The notes under the pieces were generated by a model. That model did no database searches, had not been told where the DNA came from, and worked only from the letters and a program-made list of their open reading frames with translations. Shown here piece by piece: positions 4,966 to 5,942 of a DNA stretch of 5,942 nt (its first letter is position 1; each line of letters begins with the position of its first letter). The stretch lies in the NCBI GenBank assembly GCA_021782525.1, contig JAJXUY010000115.1, positions 1 through 5,942 of the forward strand, in the 5' to 3' direction. Source of the stretch: Acidobacteriota bacterium (lineage in GTDB: Bacteria; Acidobacteriota; Thermoanaerobaculia; Thermoanaerobaculales; Thermoanaerobaculaceae). Both the position numbers and the translations under genes were made by a program.

Positions 4966-5942
4966 TGAACGTCGCGGTGATCGGGGCGGGGAGCTGGGGC
5001 ACCGCCCTCGCCATCCACCTCGCCCGCGCCGGGGGCAAGGTCGCGCTCTGGGCGCGCGAGGCGGAGGTCGTCGAGGGGATTCGCGAGCGCCGCGCCAACC
5101 CGCTGTTCCTCCCGGAGATGCGGCTGCCGGAAGGCGTGCGCGCCACCGGCGACCTCGCCGAGGCGGTCGCGGGGGCCGGCACGGTCGTCTTCGTCGTGCC
5201 GGTGCAGTTCGCGCGCGCGGTGCTGCACGAGCTGCGCTCCCACCTGGGCACGAACGCCAGCGTCGTCTCTGCGAGCAAGGGAATCGAGGTGGGGAGCCTG
5301 GCGCGCATGGACGAGCTGGTCACCGCCGAGCTGGGCCTGACACCTGACGCGTTCGTGGCTCTTTCGGGACCTTCGTTCGCCCGCGAGGTGGCGGCCGGGC
5401 TGCCGACCGCCGCGGTGCTCGCCGGCCGCGACAGCGACAGGCTGCGCCGGCTGCAGCGGGCTTTTTCCACCGCTTCGTTCCGCTTCTACACCGCCTCCGA
5501 CGTGGTCGGCGTCGAGCTGGCCGGCGCCCTCAAGAACGTCATCGCCCTCGCCGCCGGCATGGGCGAGGGTCTCGGCCTCGGGCGCAACGCCGCGGCGGCG
5601 TTGCTCACCCGCGGCCTGCACGAGATCGCGCGCCTCGGCGTGCGTCTCGGGGGCCGTGAGGAAACGTTCCGCGGCCTGGCGGGGATGGGGGACCTCGTCC
5701 TCACCTGCTCGCCGGGAAGCCTGTCGCGCAACCGCAGCGCCGGCGAGCGCCTCGGTCGCGGCGAGACGCTGGCCGAGGTCGTCGCCGGACGCGAGGTCGC
5801 GGAAGGGATCCCGACCGCCCGCGCCGCCGCGGCGCTCGCCCGCCGCAACGGTGTCGAGATGCCGATCACCTTCACCGTGGAGGCGATCCTCGACGGCGCG
5901 ATCGAGCCGCGCGCCGCGGTGAGCGCGCTGATGACGCGCGAG
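4962..5942 (+). CDS. gpsA: Glycerol-3-phosphate dehydrogenase [NAD(P)+] (3' end cut by window)
   Basis: The frame stays open to the last base, giving 327 codons; family length is about 330-340, so only the last few residues are missing. GpsA reduces dihydroxyacetone phosphate to sn-glycerol-3-phosphate in the cytosol, supplying PlsY. The Rossmann loop is GAGSWG (8-13). Further blocks are SASKGIE (103-109), SGPSFAREVAAGLPTA (135-150), the catalytic lysine K191 in GALKNVIALAAGMGEG, GLAGMGDLVLTCS (238-250), SRNRSAG (255-261, cofactor/substrate loop) and EGIPTA (281-286). ALMTRE at the edge matches the usual end of the protein. Two ATGs in a row (4962, 4965) are possible starts: the first overlaps the plsY stop as ATGA, the second is better spaced from GGGGGA (4952-4957) and gives the canonical MNVAVIGAGSWG. 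Confidence 0.95.
   Translation, partial: MMNVAVIGAGSWGTALAIHLARAGGKVALWAREAEVVEGIRERRANPLFLPEMRLPEGVRATGDLAEAVAGAGTVVFVVPVQFARAVLHELRSHLGTNASVVSASKGIEVGSLARMDELVTAELGLTPDAFVALSGPSFAREVAAGLPTAAVLAGRDSDRLRRLQRAFSTASFRFYTASDVVGVELAGALKNVIALAAGMGEGLGLGRNAAAALLTRGLHEIARLGVRLGGREETFRGLAGMGDLVLTCSPGSLSRNRSAGERLGRGETLAEVVAGREVAEGIPTARAAAALARRNGVEMPITFTVEAILDGAIEPRAAVSALMTRE

Noticed and set aside
3480..5621. 713-codon open frame on the minus strand
   Set aside because: It lies antisense to cinA, thpR, plsY and gpsA, all of which have clear family motifs. Its translation is low-complexity (Arg/Ala/Pro-rich) with no recognisable domain. Long antisense frames are expected where stop codons are scarce in very GC-rich DNA.

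Overview
This is a very GC-rich bacterial chromosomal segment carrying ordinary housekeeping genes. No phage, transposase, plasmid, toxin-antitoxin, defence or CRISPR signal is visible. The organism cannot be named with confidence. The PlsY-type acyltransferase shows it is bacterial, and the short-tailed S-adenosylhomocysteine hydrolase, high GC and low-complexity heptad repeats in the gaps would suit a deep-branching high-GC lineage such as Acidobacteriota. That placement is an impression, not a result.

Layout. Positions 1-168 (+) are the last 55 codons of ahcY. A repeat-filled gap (169-323) separates it from ilvE (324-1385, -), which converges on it. Upstream of ilvE on the same strand is a NIF3/YbgI-family gene (1519-2277, -), 133 bp away. 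A gap of about 300 bp (2278-2574) holds two divergent promoters and an element made of opposed 7-bp tandem arrays around a hairpin-rich core. From 2575 to the window end runs a tight plus-strand operon, cinA-thpR-plsY-gpsA, with 4-, 11- and 4-bp overlaps; gpsA is cut by the window edge a few codons before its expected stop.

Function. GpsA makes sn-glycerol-3-phosphate from DHAP and PlsY acylates it to lysophosphatidic acid, so the last two genes are consecutive steps of phospholipid synthesis. The first two are maintenance enzymes: CinA (NMN deamidase plus a nucleotide-pyrophosphatase-like domain) and ThpR (RNA 2',3'-cyclic phosphodiesterase). The minus-strand pair is a branched-chain aminotransferase and a dinuclear-metal protein of unsettled function.

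The part that the genes do not explain is the intergenic DNA. Both larger gaps contain 7-bp-period tandem arrays arranged as opposed (reverse-complementary) arms, but with different heptamers: CCGTGG-type at 2327-2548 and TCTTCC-type at 207-298. In the divergent gap each array lies next to a promoter, and both promoters put the -10 box six bases before the ATG, which predicts leaderless mRNAs.
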